From: Coix lacryma-jobi var. lacryma-jobi
Lineage: Eukaryota; Streptophyta; Magnoliopsida; Poales; Poaceae
Assembly (NCBI GenBank): GCA_009763385.1
Contig: CM019824.1
Span: 107,836,660-107,900,659 of the forward strand
Length of the DNA stretch: 64,000 nt
Direction of reading: 5' to 3'
Part shown: positions 34,129 through 44,700 of the stretch, in pieces
Layout of the letters: each line of letters opens with the position of its first letter
Numbering within the stretch: the first letter of the stretch is position 1
Position numbers and translations under genes: made by a program
Notes under the pieces: generated by a model
What the model saw: the letters and a program-made list of their open reading frames with translations, nothing else
Told to the model about the DNA's origin: nothing
Databases searched by the model: none

Positions 34129-36184
34129 TGCGGATACATGGGTGTATGCCGAGTCTCTGAGTGATGAGTGAATGTCAACTGGGGTGATGCGCATGTTCTT
34201 TGGCTTGTGTTGTGCAGGTGTCGAGCACGGATACAGTGATCGAGGGCAAGGTGAAGGTCAGGTAGAGACGTGCCGTGCCGATGGACCGAGAGTGGCGAAG
34301 GGCGGACGTGAGGCTTGGACTGAGGGACCGGTGGCCTGAGGATCAGCTGTGGTGGCTGACAGCCTGGGACAGCGACGAGCGAAGACTTGCGGTCACGGTG
34401 TTGCTCGGGTCGAGGACCTGGGGACACATGTCGGTGGACGGGGTGCATAGGCGGTGCATCCCTTCTACGGCTCAGTTCGGTGGTTGAGCCACAGAAAAAC
34501 CACCGAGTGGACGGTTTCCAGGTTTGGGCCTCAAAACCTGGGCACTGATGGTTTCTGAGTTTGGGCCACAAAACTCGGGCTGATGACGGTTTCCAGGTTT
34601 GGGCCACAAAACCTGGGTGCTGCGGGTTTGCTGAGTTTGGGCCACAAAACTCAGCCGATGGTCGGCTGGTTTCCCGGTTTGGGCCTCAAAACCGGGGGTT
34701 GGCTGTGAAGGCTGGTTTCCCGGTTTGGGCCACAAAACCGGGGGCGACGTCTAGGAAAAGGACAAGCAGAGCGGTGGCGGCATGTGGCGGCAATCAGTGA
34801 GGTTGCGTCGAGGCAACGCTACCAGTTGTGCGGGCGTGGCCGTCGGATCACCACCTACCACGAGTTGGTCCAGAATAACCCTAGGGTTTAGCTGGTTCGC
34901 TCTATAATTAGTTAGGGGTAGAGTGGGAATTAGAATTAGGATAAGTAGAGGGAGACCCACCTCCCATCCCATCTCAGTCATTTTCTCTTTGCCTTCTAGG
35001 TTTTCCTGCTCTCCCAATCCCCTGCTGTAGCAACTGAGATCCGTAGAGAACCATACCTCTGTGTACTGGAGATTTTGAGGAAGTGAGACCATAATCTCAC
35101 TGTTGTAGCATGTGGTAGCCACACGGTTGCAGATCGATGACTTGATTCACGTTTTGTTCGTGTTCTTCGCGTTCTTCGTTTCTCCGTGATTTTCCCATCA
35201 CTCGATCTCCCTCTCTACAGCGTCTTTGCGAAATCCATTTGAATAAACTTGTTCTTTATAGTGAGGAGATCATTTCCACCGAAGGAATTCATCTAACTTC
35301 TCACGAACAAGTAGATCGGGTTGATTTCATTTTCGTGGCGCTTTTTTGTTCATACTCCTTCCCCTTCGATTTCCCGGTGATTGAGTTGATTTGAGCGGAC
35401 GATTTCTTGGGGATAGTCTCCTAACTACCTCGTGATCATCTTCTCCATGTTTGGGAACAAGGGATTGTGATTTGATTTGGATTTGGGAGGATTCATGTGA
35501 GGGGCGACCGAAATCGCCCTCACTGGGTGGTCGCGGACAGTCCGCGGTTCCACCGGCGGACAGTCCGCGCGTCAGGGGCGAGCCGGACTAGTGGCTGTGT
35601 TCCTCGACTGAGTTGCTTTAGTTTGAACGGCGGACAATCCGCAGTTGCAGGTCGCGGACAGTCCGGGAGATGAGCAGAAGGGTTCAGCAACCTTGCTGTT
35701 TTGATCATTTGGCCGGCGGACAGTCCGCAGCAGGGCGGACAGTCCGGGACTTCATGTCCGGACAGGCCGGGACTTGGCTGAAGCCTCCGGTTTAGTGCGT
35801 TTGCTCTCCCGTCTTTTCCAGTTGGTTTCCGGACTTCTCGTTTTGCCCTAGAGTTGACCAAGGAACCTCTCTAGGTATCTTTGCTACTCATCAGCATCGG
35901 TATTTGGGGATTTCTCGATGTAGCCTTCCATCTACGTTCGGGACTTGGTTTTTGAGGGTCGAACTTGTGCCGGTGCTTTTGGCGTTTGGATTGCTATCAT
36001 TTTGTGGTGCCTCGCTGTGATCCTAGGGATCATCCATCCTCTTCCAAGGGTCGTGGGCATCACGGTTTTGATCGAAGTTTTTGGGGGTTGATTTGTGGGA
36101 CAAAGGTCGAAGTTTCGAGAGAAATTTTTGAGCTCCCATTCACCCCCCCTCTGGTCACCTTGCTATTGCATTCTCGGTCCTTCA
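34129..36184 (+). repeat. Sirevirus 3' LTR
   Basis: 2056 bp, starts TGCGGATACATGG and ends CTCGGTCCTTCA, followed by the TSD CAAGT. Hairpin array at 34511-34743 and GGACAGTCCG cluster at 35533-35775, the latter with one copy fewer than the 5' LTR near 35720. Near-identity of the two LTRs indicates a fairly young insertion. Confidence 0.93.
34511..34743 (+). repeat. Hairpin array in 3' LTR
   Basis: Same inverted GGTTTGGGCC(A/T)CAAAACC-type units as at 20861-21095, with the outer arms again complementary within each unit. Confidence 0.8.
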
Positions 36185-36559
36185 CAAGTCACGGATCAAA
36201 GTAGGGGGCAGAGGAGAAGTCGGACGGTGAAAAGGGATCGACCTCGACGTCGAGATCACCCTGAGAAACACACGAAGGACATGATGAAGAGCACCGCTGA
36301 GATGCGATAAGAAGAAGCGGCGAACTAACCCTGGGATACGGCGGCGCTGCCCCAGACCTCCGGAGATTGGCTGCTCATCAGCAGGTCGCTTCTCACGTTC
36401 CATAGTGAGGGAACGAGGGGTTAACACAGAGCAACAAAGAGGGTGATGGAGAATGCTGGTTGAATGCAAGAGCCAACGCCCCAAATTTATAATAGGAAGG
36501 GCCGACAACCAGCGTTCGTAAGTCAAAGCGCCATGCACGCCTCCCCAGGAGGAAGTCAA
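36185..36559 (-). CDS. Antisense ORF of the Tat-like element, N-terminal part
   Basis: This is the upstream part of the antisense frame; the likely start is the Met at 36403 (MEREKRPADEQP). It runs through PTLIRDL to the TSD and continues in the same frame at 20493. A GT...AG interval inside (about 36330 to 36262) could be a small intron, so the exact protein is uncertain. No known domain is visible. The open frame upstream of the Met, and an overlapping one at 36393-36788, may be chance. Confidence 0.45.
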
Positions 36560-36769
36560 AACGCTGCGCGACCCTCACGTTTCCCCAGGAGGAAGCCAGA
36601 ACGTCGTATGGCATTTCAGTTATCTCGCGCACGCATACCACCTCACCGAGGATGTCGGGACTCCGCCCCGCCGAGGGTAGTACGACGCTCCTCACCTCGC
36701 ACCCGATCGAAAGGGCTCGTAGGAAGGATGTCGGTGCTAGCAATGCCCAAAGCCGCTCGAGGCTCGGGG

Positions 36770-36975
36770 GATCGACTACGCTCGGCAACCCTCGACGAAA
36801 GAGGGTCGAACTAATTTACACGCTCGACAACCCTCGACGAAAGAGGGTCGAACCCACTCGACGGCTCGACTAAGCTCGACAACCCTCGAAGGAAGAGGGT
36901 CGAACCCACTCGAGGGCTCGACTATGCTTCACAACCCTCGACGAAAGAGAGTGGAGCCCGCTCGGGGGCTCGACC
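36770..36975. repeat. Tandem repeat, unit about 50 bp, CTCGACAACCCTCGACGAAAG type
   Basis: Four head-to-tail units each contain CAACCCTCGA(C/A)G(A/G)AAGAGGGTCGA. The CCCTCGAC...GTCGAGGG parts are inverted and could form hairpins. The array lies in the 3' interior of the Tat-like element. Confidence 0.75.
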
Positions 36976-37004
36976 CACGCAATATAAACATAGTCCTCGA
37001 GGGC

Positions 37005-37284
37005 ATCTCACCCTTGGCTCGAGTGCCAGCACTAAAGCCAGGGCTCAGGGGCTACCCCCGCGGGGAACGCTCGCGCGACCCCCACGGAAAACTTTGAAGT
37101 CTCTATTCTCCCTCGAATTCTCACCCCTGGCTCGAGTGCCAGCACTCAAGCCAGGGCTCGAGGGCTACCCCTGCGGGGAAACGCTCGCTCGTCCCCCACG
37201 AAAAAAGTCTAAGGATACCCCACGCTCCTGATTTCATGACCCCCGGCTCAAGCGCTAGTGCTCGAGCCAGGGCTCGGGGGCTAC
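37005..37284 (+). repeat. Three PPT-like hairpin modules before the 3' LTR
   Basis: Modules at about 37008, 37126 and 37240 each carry an imperfect palindrome GGCTCGAGTGCCAGCACTCA and the purine-rich tail CAGGGCTCGGGGGCTAC. Only the last abuts the LTR and is the functional PPT. The first two are followed by CCCGCGGGGAACGCTCGC. Confidence 0.72.
37271..37284 (+). promoter_or_regulatory. Polypurine tract of Tat-like element
   Basis: GGCTCGGGGGCTAC directly precedes the 3' LTR. It fixes the plus orientation of the element together with the PBS at 17319. Confidence 0.7.
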
Positions 37285-38634
37285 TATTGATGATATTAAA
37301 AAGGGGTACCCTAAAACCTGCACCTCAAAAAACCAAATCACAGCAAGACCCACAATCACCCCTCAAACCTCAGCCTGCAGGCCAGCCCAGGTACCAATCT
37401 ACGCTGGGCCAGCCCACGACTATACCTCCGCAGTGCAGCATATCCACAAGGAATCCCATCCTTAGGACCACGCCAACGCCCGCTCGAGGTACGGCGGCGG
37501 AAACTCCCCCGAGCGAACGGGGCAGGCCTCGACATCCTAGCCTCATCCCCCCTCACTCCTCAAGCATCCATCGAGGAGCATTTCCTCGAGCTATCTAAAA
37601 GCGGGCCTCGCCCATCCCATCACATACCGCTCGGGGGGGCATCCCACGAACTCCCCTTGGGTATGGAACCCTTCCGGGCGAAGGAAGCGGGCCTCGACGT
37701 CCTCCCGCCTTCCATATATATCTACCTCCTACTCAGAGGCATTAAATGCGCTCCACCTACCCCCGTCCAAATCATATGGGCTGTGTACGACGCCACGATG
37801 GATCGTACCCCGGTTAAATCAAACTAAGGTCGCCCATACCCGTGAAACGTGCCTGACGTGCGGAGCAATCGCTCCATACTGCGCACTATGTGTCGTCAGG
37901 TGCCCCTTCGAGGCATAAGCGTCAACGCCTCCCCCGCAACCTCCGGGGCTCGACCCTATACGCTAAGGGCTCGACCAAGCCCAAGGGAGCGTCGATCGCC
38001 TCGACCATCTCGACCACTCCCTCAAAGCATAACACTACCGGGGCCAGTCAAGCACTCCAACGGCTAGCGACTCCACGTCCCCGCGTACGCTCGCGCATGG
38101 GCATCGTTCTCCACCGGCATCATCGGGCACGTCGCCACAGGGCCGAGCATGTCTCTATAGCAGCGCAGACATGATCGACAACGTCATCGCCAACGCCGAC
38201 GTCATCGCCAACGCCATCGCCAACGTCATCGCCTATGATAGCCCTAAAACTCATGTACCCCTGAGCCTCCTCTTCGCCTATAAAAGGGGACGCTAGTGTT
38301 TAGGGTTAGGTAGAAGGAAAGGTAGAAGTGGCATTAGGTCACACAACACACAAGCATTCAATCCCAAGCCACTATAGCCTACGACTCCTGAGCCTGATTC
38401 CCTAAGTTCCAGCTCCTTCCTTCACACACCCCGTATTCTCTCGCTTGTATTCGCCCCTGTACAAGCAACTCGGTGCAAGATATTACAAAACTTCTCCCCC
38501 CACTGGACGCAGGGCCTTCTATTGCCCGAACCAGGATAAATCGCTGTGTTTTTCTTGCATCACCATCCGAATTAGGGAGCACGCACATATAAATTTACTC
38601 GTTGGTGTAGGCCCCCGGGTCCTGAACACCGACA
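37285..38634 (+). repeat. Tat-like element 3' LTR
   Basis: 1350 bp. It starts TATTGATGATATT where the 5' LTR has TGTCGATGATATG, so the terminal TG has become TA; this and the TCG-to-TTG change are both transitions of the cytosine-deamination type. It ends CTGAACACCGACA, followed by the TSD AGCTC. The extra ~60 bases near 38440 and the GCCAACG expansion near 38180 are absent from the 5' LTR. Confidence 0.88.
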
Positions 38635-38639
38635 AGCTC

Positions 38640-39650
38640 ATTGTTCTCCTTCAAAAGGTTAGTCTCACAAGACATAGAAGTAGAACAAGCATCTATTTGT
38701 AAAGAACATGGCATAGATAATAAATCATCACAAGAGGTGGATACATTCTTCTTGCCTACATCAAATGGGTTAGCAACATATTTTGCAATTGATCATTTGA
38801 TCCATGTGATGAGCTCTCATTGTTTTTAAGTTTCTTAGAAAAAGCTTTAATGAGAGAGCCATATTTTTCAACTAATTCATCATGTGAAGCTCCAAGAACA
38901 TCAAGTAAGTGCTTATGTTCTTCACATGAGTTCTTTAGAAATGAGTTTTCATTTGCTAATTTCATGGTTTTATTTTTCTCATTTTCTAAAGACATGGTCA
39001 TGCTAGCAATCTACTAACAAGCTCATCATATGAATCAACATGATCAACCACATTGGCATTAGATACCTTGGTGTCACCTTGTGACATGAAGCAATGTGGT
39101 GATGGGCTTGTAGTTGTATCACAATCATCAACCGAGCATGAGCCATCAACATCATCAAGTGTGCTTGGAGTAGAATCATTAATTGCAACACTTGAATTAT
39201 CACCATCAATATTGTGAAGTGAGCTTGTTGTAGATTGATCATCATCATCCTCACTTGACCATGAGGTGGGGCAATCTTCCACAATCACCAAGTTGTGGTC
39301 ATGCTCACCATGCTCATGTGCCTCTTCCTTGGGCTCACTAACATCATCAGCATCATTTGAGGCACTCCTATACTTGTCATTGAGATACTTCCACATGTTA
39401 TGGGAGGACTCTATATCCATGATCTCACTAAAGATATCATCATGCAAAGATCTAAAAATGATGTTAGTAGCTTGGCACTCGAGATCTAGACATTTCTCTT
39501 GTGCTTGAGTTAGATTCTTTTCATCCAACACATGAGAAAAGCCTACATCTACGATCCACCATATTTGAGGGCAAACAAACATGAAATTACATATCATCCA
39601 AGTTTTCGATCGTGTAAAGTGAGTGCCATCAAAAATGTGTGGACAACCAA
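38640..39650 (-). pseudogene. Element A gag, N-terminal half (UBN2-type)
   Basis: Reading starts abruptly beside the LTR at about 39640 with IFDGTHFTRSKTWMICNFM, then LTQAQEKCLDLECQATNII, IFSEIMDIESSHNMWKYL and an acidic linker. This is the Copia UBN2-type gag pattern. It shifts frame near 39000 into a coiled-coil frame (ENEKNKTMKLANENSFLKN to LKENNEL) that runs into the zinc-knuckle half across the inserted Gypsy element. No start codon, leader or clear primer-binding site lies between LTR and gag, so a deletion has probably joined them. Confidence 0.78.
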
Positions 39651-39796
39651 TTGAAGGGTCGAGATGGCGGACAAGAGGAGGGGTGAATAGTCCTTTCTAA
39701 AAATTAATTATGCCGCCTAACCGAAACAAATGCGGAATTAAAACTATCGGTCTAGCCAAGACTACACCCCTCTACCTATACTCTTTAGCAGCATAT
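39651..39796 (-). repeat. Element A 5' LTR remnant, piece 1
   Basis: Matches 10024-10170 of the 3' LTR (TGAAGGGTCGAGATGG..ACTCTTTAGCA) with a few substitutions. The chromovirus interrupts it at 39797; the LTR resumes at 54700. Bases 39792-39796 (CATAT) are the left copy of the chromovirus target duplication. Confidence 0.87.
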
Positions 39797-40140
39797 TGTA
39801 ACAGACTCGCCCAATAATGTGGCCCACCTACACCTGTCATCTGTCCAACGACCTCTGACTGCTATGTAGGTGCGCCGCAAGACTGGATTAATCTGTTGGA
39901 TATGGTCGACGCATCCAAAGGTCACACGAATCATCCGAGTACAATCATTACAGCACATGACATTTTATACAAAAATACCAGATCGGAGAATATCAACGGA
40001 AGTCTTACATAAACATAATATTACAAACCAGTGTTAATTATTACAACATATGTGAAAAGGGGTTCAAGTTGCGATAGTACTAAGTGCTGGATAAAAGTCT
40101 GATAAAATAACCATATTATTAAACCCTGCCCAAGGGCACA

Positions 40141-40211
40141 TCACTTATCACCATCAGCCGGAAAGATAGTCATACAGCATGGACCGAAGCACATCTGTTT
40201 GGCAGTCTCAC
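40141..40211 (-). other. Mini-exon B in chromovirus 3' LTR
   Basis: After the acceptor-like CCTTGTTGCAG the minus-strand frame ends CFGPCCMTIFPADGDK-stop. It aligns without gaps to the FYGYCENCLYPIAGDD-stop end at 29413-29473. The same sequence occurs in the 5' LTR at 50511-50581. Confidence 0.5.
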
Positions 40212-41128
40212 CTGCAACAAGGGGGGGTCATAGAACCCTGAGTACAGGAGTACTCAACAAGACTTACCCGACTAATAAATTGGGGAGAAGACTCAGGAAT
40301 GCAGGCTGAGGGGAAAATCAAGGTAAGGCTTTAGCAAGAATCCAAAGATTTTCCTTTGCATAAAAGCTCCTACTACTAAGTAGTTGTGTCCTTCAATATG
40401 TCTAATATTAGCTAAGTAATTTAATGTGCATCTCATAATCAACCCATTAATCCTCTATTGTTTCATCATTAAACTACGCCGAGGGTGCGAGGACGAGTCT
40501 CCTTTTCTCGTGGAGCAAACGATGATTCGAACCGCTTGATCTACCCAGCTGGGGCTTCCTTATCACACGACATATGCGAGACCGAACTCGCATATATCAA
40601 CCTTCCTGTGGATCCGCTCAGACCGGACCGGAGCCGCGCCACCCGGAAGTACAGTACACCACCGCCCTACAACGGCCTTGATGAGTAACGTCCATCAGTG
40701 GACCGAGCAGGGTGGGTACACGCTACTCCCGCCATCTCTCCACTCCTAGTGCGCGGGTGCGCCATTCCAGTAAGAGCATAGCCACAGTAGAGCTTACCGT
40801 AGCATGTGACCAGTACTAACAAATAGTTCTCGATCCAATGGGCCAACAGCGGACGGGCCCTAGGCGACACAGACGGAAACACTACACCAGGACTCCATTT
40901 CCTGTGTAAGTTACCCGCCCAGTCTCATTTTAATTACACCATCCCAAACCGAGGGAAGGGTTCCCAACAATAGCATCTCTCTTTTCAAAACCTACTCTAT
41001 TGAGCAAGGCTAAGCAATCTAAGCATTTGTAAATAACCCAGTGTCAAGGATAATATAAGGAGTAATCAAGGTAGTTAATGCATCAAATAGGTAACATTTA
41101 ATCCCTAAACTTAATGCACCAGATTTTA

Positions 41129-41292
41129 TCAACAAGTATATTTCTTAAAAATTGCAAGGTAGGGGCAAATGCACCGGGGCTTGCCTTGGGGTTCTTCTTC
41201 AGGCTCGTCCCCACAGATATCAAACCCAACCTCGTAGAAGACCGGTGCCTCCCGTGCTGCAATCTCCGGCTGATCCTTGCTAACCTCGGTTT
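41129..41292 (-). other. Mini-exon A in chromovirus 3' LTR
   Basis: After the acceptor-like GCGTTTAG the frame reads TEVSKDQPEIAAREAPVFYE, then GDEPEEEPQGKPRCICPYL and a stop at 41129. It shares the acidic character and the GKPR(S/C)I block with the two solo LTRs. The copy in the 5' LTR is at 51462-51625 with a few substitutions. Confidence 0.48.
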
Positions 41293-41479
41293 CTAAACGC
41301 AATATACGAACGAGCATATATAAGATGCATGTGATGTGAATATGAATGAATGCTCATGATGCAGGACAATTATAAGTAGAATAGTACAGCAGTAAGCAAC
41401 AATCCAAAACTGAATTCAAGAACATACAACACATTTGGAATAAGATTCGCATAATTGATAACCCAAATAGATTTCATGC

Positions 41480-41835
41480 ACCAAATTGTTTTAATCATAA
41501 CAGGAGCTACAGAATAGCAATTCAGGTGATCCAGGGCAATCTGGAAAGCTTAACAAATTCACTACAACGTTTCTATAATACATAAAAGCTGATTCCAGAA
41601 TCAAATGGACCAAACAATTCATTTGGTTAAATCTGTCCAGATTCTGGACAGATTCAAACACTACTGTTCCATAGACCATATCTGAAGTTCAGAAACATCA
41701 ACATTCGTGACCTAGACCATTCTGGAAAGCACATGAAATCCTCTACAACTTTCTTATAATACACCAAATCAGATTCACAAGTTAAATACCCCAAATAGTT
41801 CAGTTTTCACAAACTGTCCAGATTCTGGACAGCAC
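41480..41835. repeat. Two degenerate ~180-bp repeats, each ending in a CTGTCCAGATTCTGGACAG palindrome
   Basis: Each unit has TCTGGAAAG, then CTACAAC(G/T)TT(T/C)(C/T)TATAATACA, a C(A/C)AAATC/AGATTC stretch and the 19-bp palindrome with 9-bp arms (41633-41651; 41814-41832). The 5' LTR has the same pair at 51966-51984 and 52147-52165, where the second has lost one arm base (CTATCCAG). Confidence 0.72.
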
Positions 41836-42699
41836 TGCATACCCAGATTGCATAGAACATAATTTCTAGTATATACATCCAACAATTATGAAATTTTAGG
41901 AGCAACTAGATATACAAAAGTACTACAACTTTCCTATACAACATTTTGATAGAAAACCACATGATCATGGTGTTATCATATTTCCAACAGAACTGATCCA
42001 GAAATGACAGAAATTGACAAGAGCATGTTTCTTTTCAATGGCATAATCAAACATGATCAAGTACTCAATTCTTAACATGATTATACAGCAGAGATCTATC
42101 AAGGATTCACATGTAACCTTCTTATTCATGATTTCTTATCAACAGTAATTAACTCATCAATTATATATATAAATTGTTAATCAAAGATTGAGCTAGTTAG
42201 ACAACACAATCATGATACCATCCAAAGGGATTTCTCCTAACCCAAACCTTGCTGTGTGAATTGACTCAGTAAACATTACAGTGACCATCAAGCTTTTAAC
42301 AATATGATAAAAGAAATCAAATTGCAGAACTAAGCTTAATCAAGCAACCACCATTATTGATTAATGACTTAATTATTAAGGTTAAAAATTTATTTTCTCC
42401 AATTAGGCTCATAATTTTTGCAGAGGTGTGTTATGTGTTGCAAAGTACAACAAAATTGATTTCACAATTTCTGGACTTAGGCAACAGCCTACAAAAATTA
42501 TTTAAAGTGCCTAAACCATTTATTTAACTATTTTAATACCACAATAAAACTTGTCCAAATTCGAAGTTTCATATTTTTACAATTTTCTTTACATAACAAA
42601 GAGGCTACACAAAAATTTTCACGATTTTAGGAGCTATAACAAAAATAAAACAAAAATGACAAATTCTGCTACTGTTCATATGCGCAAAAATGAAAAACC

Positions 42700-43670
42700 C
42701 TAACGCTGAGCCACTGACAGGCGGGGCCCGGCTGTCAGGCCAACCTAGCGCTCCAGCCCGCGCGCGCGCCAGCACTGACCGCGCGGCGGCGGCGTTGACC
42801 GCGCGGCGGCGGCGTTGACCGCGCGGCGGCGGCGTTGACCGCCGGCGGCGAGGCCAAGGGCCAAACCGAAACCACCCACGCGCTCGTCATCACTTCGCGA
42901 ACTCAGGCAGGGGACTCGTTAGGGCTAGGAACGACCGGAGACCTAGTGCCCGCGGCAATGGCGGCTCGGCCGCGCCGGCGTTCTGGCCAAAGCGGCGCGG
43001 TAGCGTTGAAACGGAGGCGAGCATCGGCATCAGGGACCTCACCTAGGGTTGGTGCTCGCGTCGGATAGGTCGGAGGTGCTCGGGGAATAGGAAGTCGACG
43101 GCGGCGGCGAAAATGGCGGTGGCCCGAAGCTTGGCGGCGACGTTCTGGCGACCCCGACGCGGTAGCGACCTGGAAATCGAGCCGACGATGATCAGTGAGC
43201 CAAGGAGAAGCTGGTGGTGTACCCAATTTGGTTCAAGAGGTCTCGAGCTCACCGCGCGACGAGAACAGTGGCCGCGGCGGCGGTTCGCCGGAGTTGGAGA
43301 AGACGAGGCTCGGTCGGGCAATGCAGGGGACCTGGGCGCGATTCAGTGGGTTGGGGGGGGGGTGGTCAGGGTCGTGGCGGAGCTGTGGTTGGGCTAGCAC
43401 TGGCGGAGGAGACTGAACGGCGACGAATTCCGTCGCCGGAGTTCCTGCGTTCGTGGCCGGCGCTAGCAGAGAGGAAAGAAAGGAGTGGAGCACGGCGATG
43501 GATTGGTATATGAAGACGGCGAGGAGCTCAGGTAGTGCGCCAGCGAGTTGTGCATGCAGTGGGAGCGAGTGGCGCGTGGATGGGGACGTGTCTACGCTGG
43601 AACGCCCCTGCGTCCACGACGGCCGCCGTGGAGGCCATGCAAGCCTCCATGGACTGTAACTACAGTGAGT
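42700..43670 (-). other. GC-rich island in chromovirus 3' LTR
   Basis: CpG-dense block inside an AT-rich LTR; includes the expanded 20-bp repeat at 42778-42837. Frames of 70-160 residues on both strands reflect base composition. A promoter or first exon here is possible; I see no clear TATA box. Confidence 0.55.
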
Positions 43671-44380
43671 TCTGTCCCCTTTTGAATTGCACCCAAATTT
43701 TGAACTAAAGTGCAAAATCCGTAAGAATGAAAGTTGTTTAGAATTTTGTGATCTACAAACTTGCTTAAAGAATCATGTCCCAATTCGGCCTAGTTTTTGA
43801 ATTAGGGTTTGAATTCAAATTTGACCTAAACTGATTTCTCAAATTACTTTAAAATTTTCTGAAGAAGTTCAAATTATGTGAATATGAAAGTTGTCACGTT
43901 TACCATTCCCTACAACTTTGATTAAAGGACCAAGGTCAGATTCTCAAAAGTTTGAGAGTTGTAGTTCAAGGGTAGATTCTAGGGTTTAAACAAATTTGTT
44001 GCAATTCAAATTCTGTGCAGAATCTTTGTTAACTTTATATACCAAAGTTGTTCCATTCATTAGTATCTACAACTTAATTTTAAGGATCCTGCCCAGATTT
44101 AGCTTGGATCTTAGTCTTTATCATAGGGCCACTATAAGGACTTGTGATTTCATGAACCCTATAACACTATAATCCTATCTTCACTAGAAATCATCCACTA
44201 CAATTCCTTAAGCACCACACATCAAATGAGCAAAACAGAATTCAAACAAGCATATGATGCACTTGAGATCAATGTTACATGAAATTTGTAAATGCATCTT
44301 TAGTGTTGCTACATGAATGCTTTCCATGCTCATGATGACATGTCAGGTTTTATTTGGCTTTAAACGCCAGAGGTGTTACA

Positions 44381-44394
44381 GCTCCTCCCCCCTT
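44381..44394 (-). promoter_or_regulatory. Polypurine tract of chromovirus
   Basis: Minus strand AAGGGGGGAGGAGC directly before the LTR start TGTAACACC. Confidence 0.88.
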
Positions 44395-44521
44395 AAAGAA
44401 ATCTCGTCACGAGATTGGTTTGACTGACTAAGTAATGGAAAAGGAAATGTGTCAGGATCTAAATCTATGACTTTCCTCTAAAGTATCAATGTAAGTTTCC
44501 CTAGGACAGTGAAACACATAC

Positions 44522-44700
44522 CTAAATGGAAGCGAGGAAATTCGGAAAGTGCTCCAACAGAAAATCCTCAGATTCCCAAGTGGCTTCTTCTTCTGAGTGT
44601 TGATCCCATTACACTTTATAGAATTTAACAGTTCTACTACGGGTGACTCGGTCCTTTTGATCAAGCACTTTGACTGGATATTCTGAATAAGTCATATCTG
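44522..44700 (-). other. Chromodomain-like C-terminal segment of pol
   Basis: DQKDRVTRSRTVKFYKV-stop-WDQHSEEEATWESEDFLLEHFP. The V-K-F-Y-K-V-x-W...E-E-A-T-W-E pattern is that of plant chromovirus group II chromodomains, which lack some aromatic-cage residues of HP1. The stop at 44609 is a CAA-to-TAA change (KVQW expected). Chromodomains steer integration to heterochromatin by recognising methylated histone H3 or its partners. Confidence 0.72.

Larger units (their letters stand above)
20496..36184 (+). mobile_element. Sirevirus-like Copia retrotransposon, TSD CAAGT
   Basis: Perfect 5-bp duplications CAAGT occur at 20491-20495 and 36185-36189. It has nearly identical LTRs of about 2.06 kb, a tRNA-Met-type PBS, gag with two zinc knuckles, protease, integrase, RT and RNase H in Copia order, and several PPT-like purine tracts before the 3' LTR. 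The long gag, 2-kb LTRs, palindrome-rich LTRs and multiple PPTs fit the Sirevirus (Maximus) lineage. Coding regions carry several stops and at least one frameshift, and a solo LTR interrupts the integrase, so it is dead. It landed in the antisense ORF of the Tat-like element. Confidence 0.92.
16043..38634 (+). mobile_element. Tat-like Gypsy LTR element lacking pol, TSD AGCTC
   Basis: Identical 5-bp duplications AGCTC flank it (16038-16042 and 38635-38639). It has two related LTRs, a PBS at 17320, a PPT at 37271-37284 and about 4.3 kb of its own interior once the Sirevirus at 20496-36184 is removed. No protease, RT, RNase H or integrase frame is present. The interior holds an antisense ORF and repeated PPT-like modules. 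Antisense ORFs are known in Tat-lineage Gypsy elements such as maize Grande, which is the basis for the lineage call. It is a large non-autonomous derivative. Confidence 0.8.
39797..44380 (-). repeat. Chromovirus 3' LTR (4.58 kb)
   Basis: Minus strand starts TGTAACACCTCTGGCG and ends GGCGAGTCTGTTACA. Contains, in minus-strand order, AT-rich sequence, a GC-rich island (43670-42700), a repeat region with two CTGTCCAGATTCTGGACAG palindromes (41814-41832, 41633-41651), mini-exon A (41292-41129) and mini-exon B (40211-40141). A 20-bp unit, GACCGCGCGGCGGCGGCGTT, is present three times at 42778-42837 but once in the 5' LTR. An extra 36 bases near 40846-40885 are missing from the 5' LTR. Confidence 0.92.

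Noticed and set aside
43233..43715. 160-residue minus-strand frame in the chromovirus LTR, also found in part in the 5' LTR
   Set aside because: Conservation only reflects the LTR duplication; no domain and opposite-strand overlap with equally long frames.
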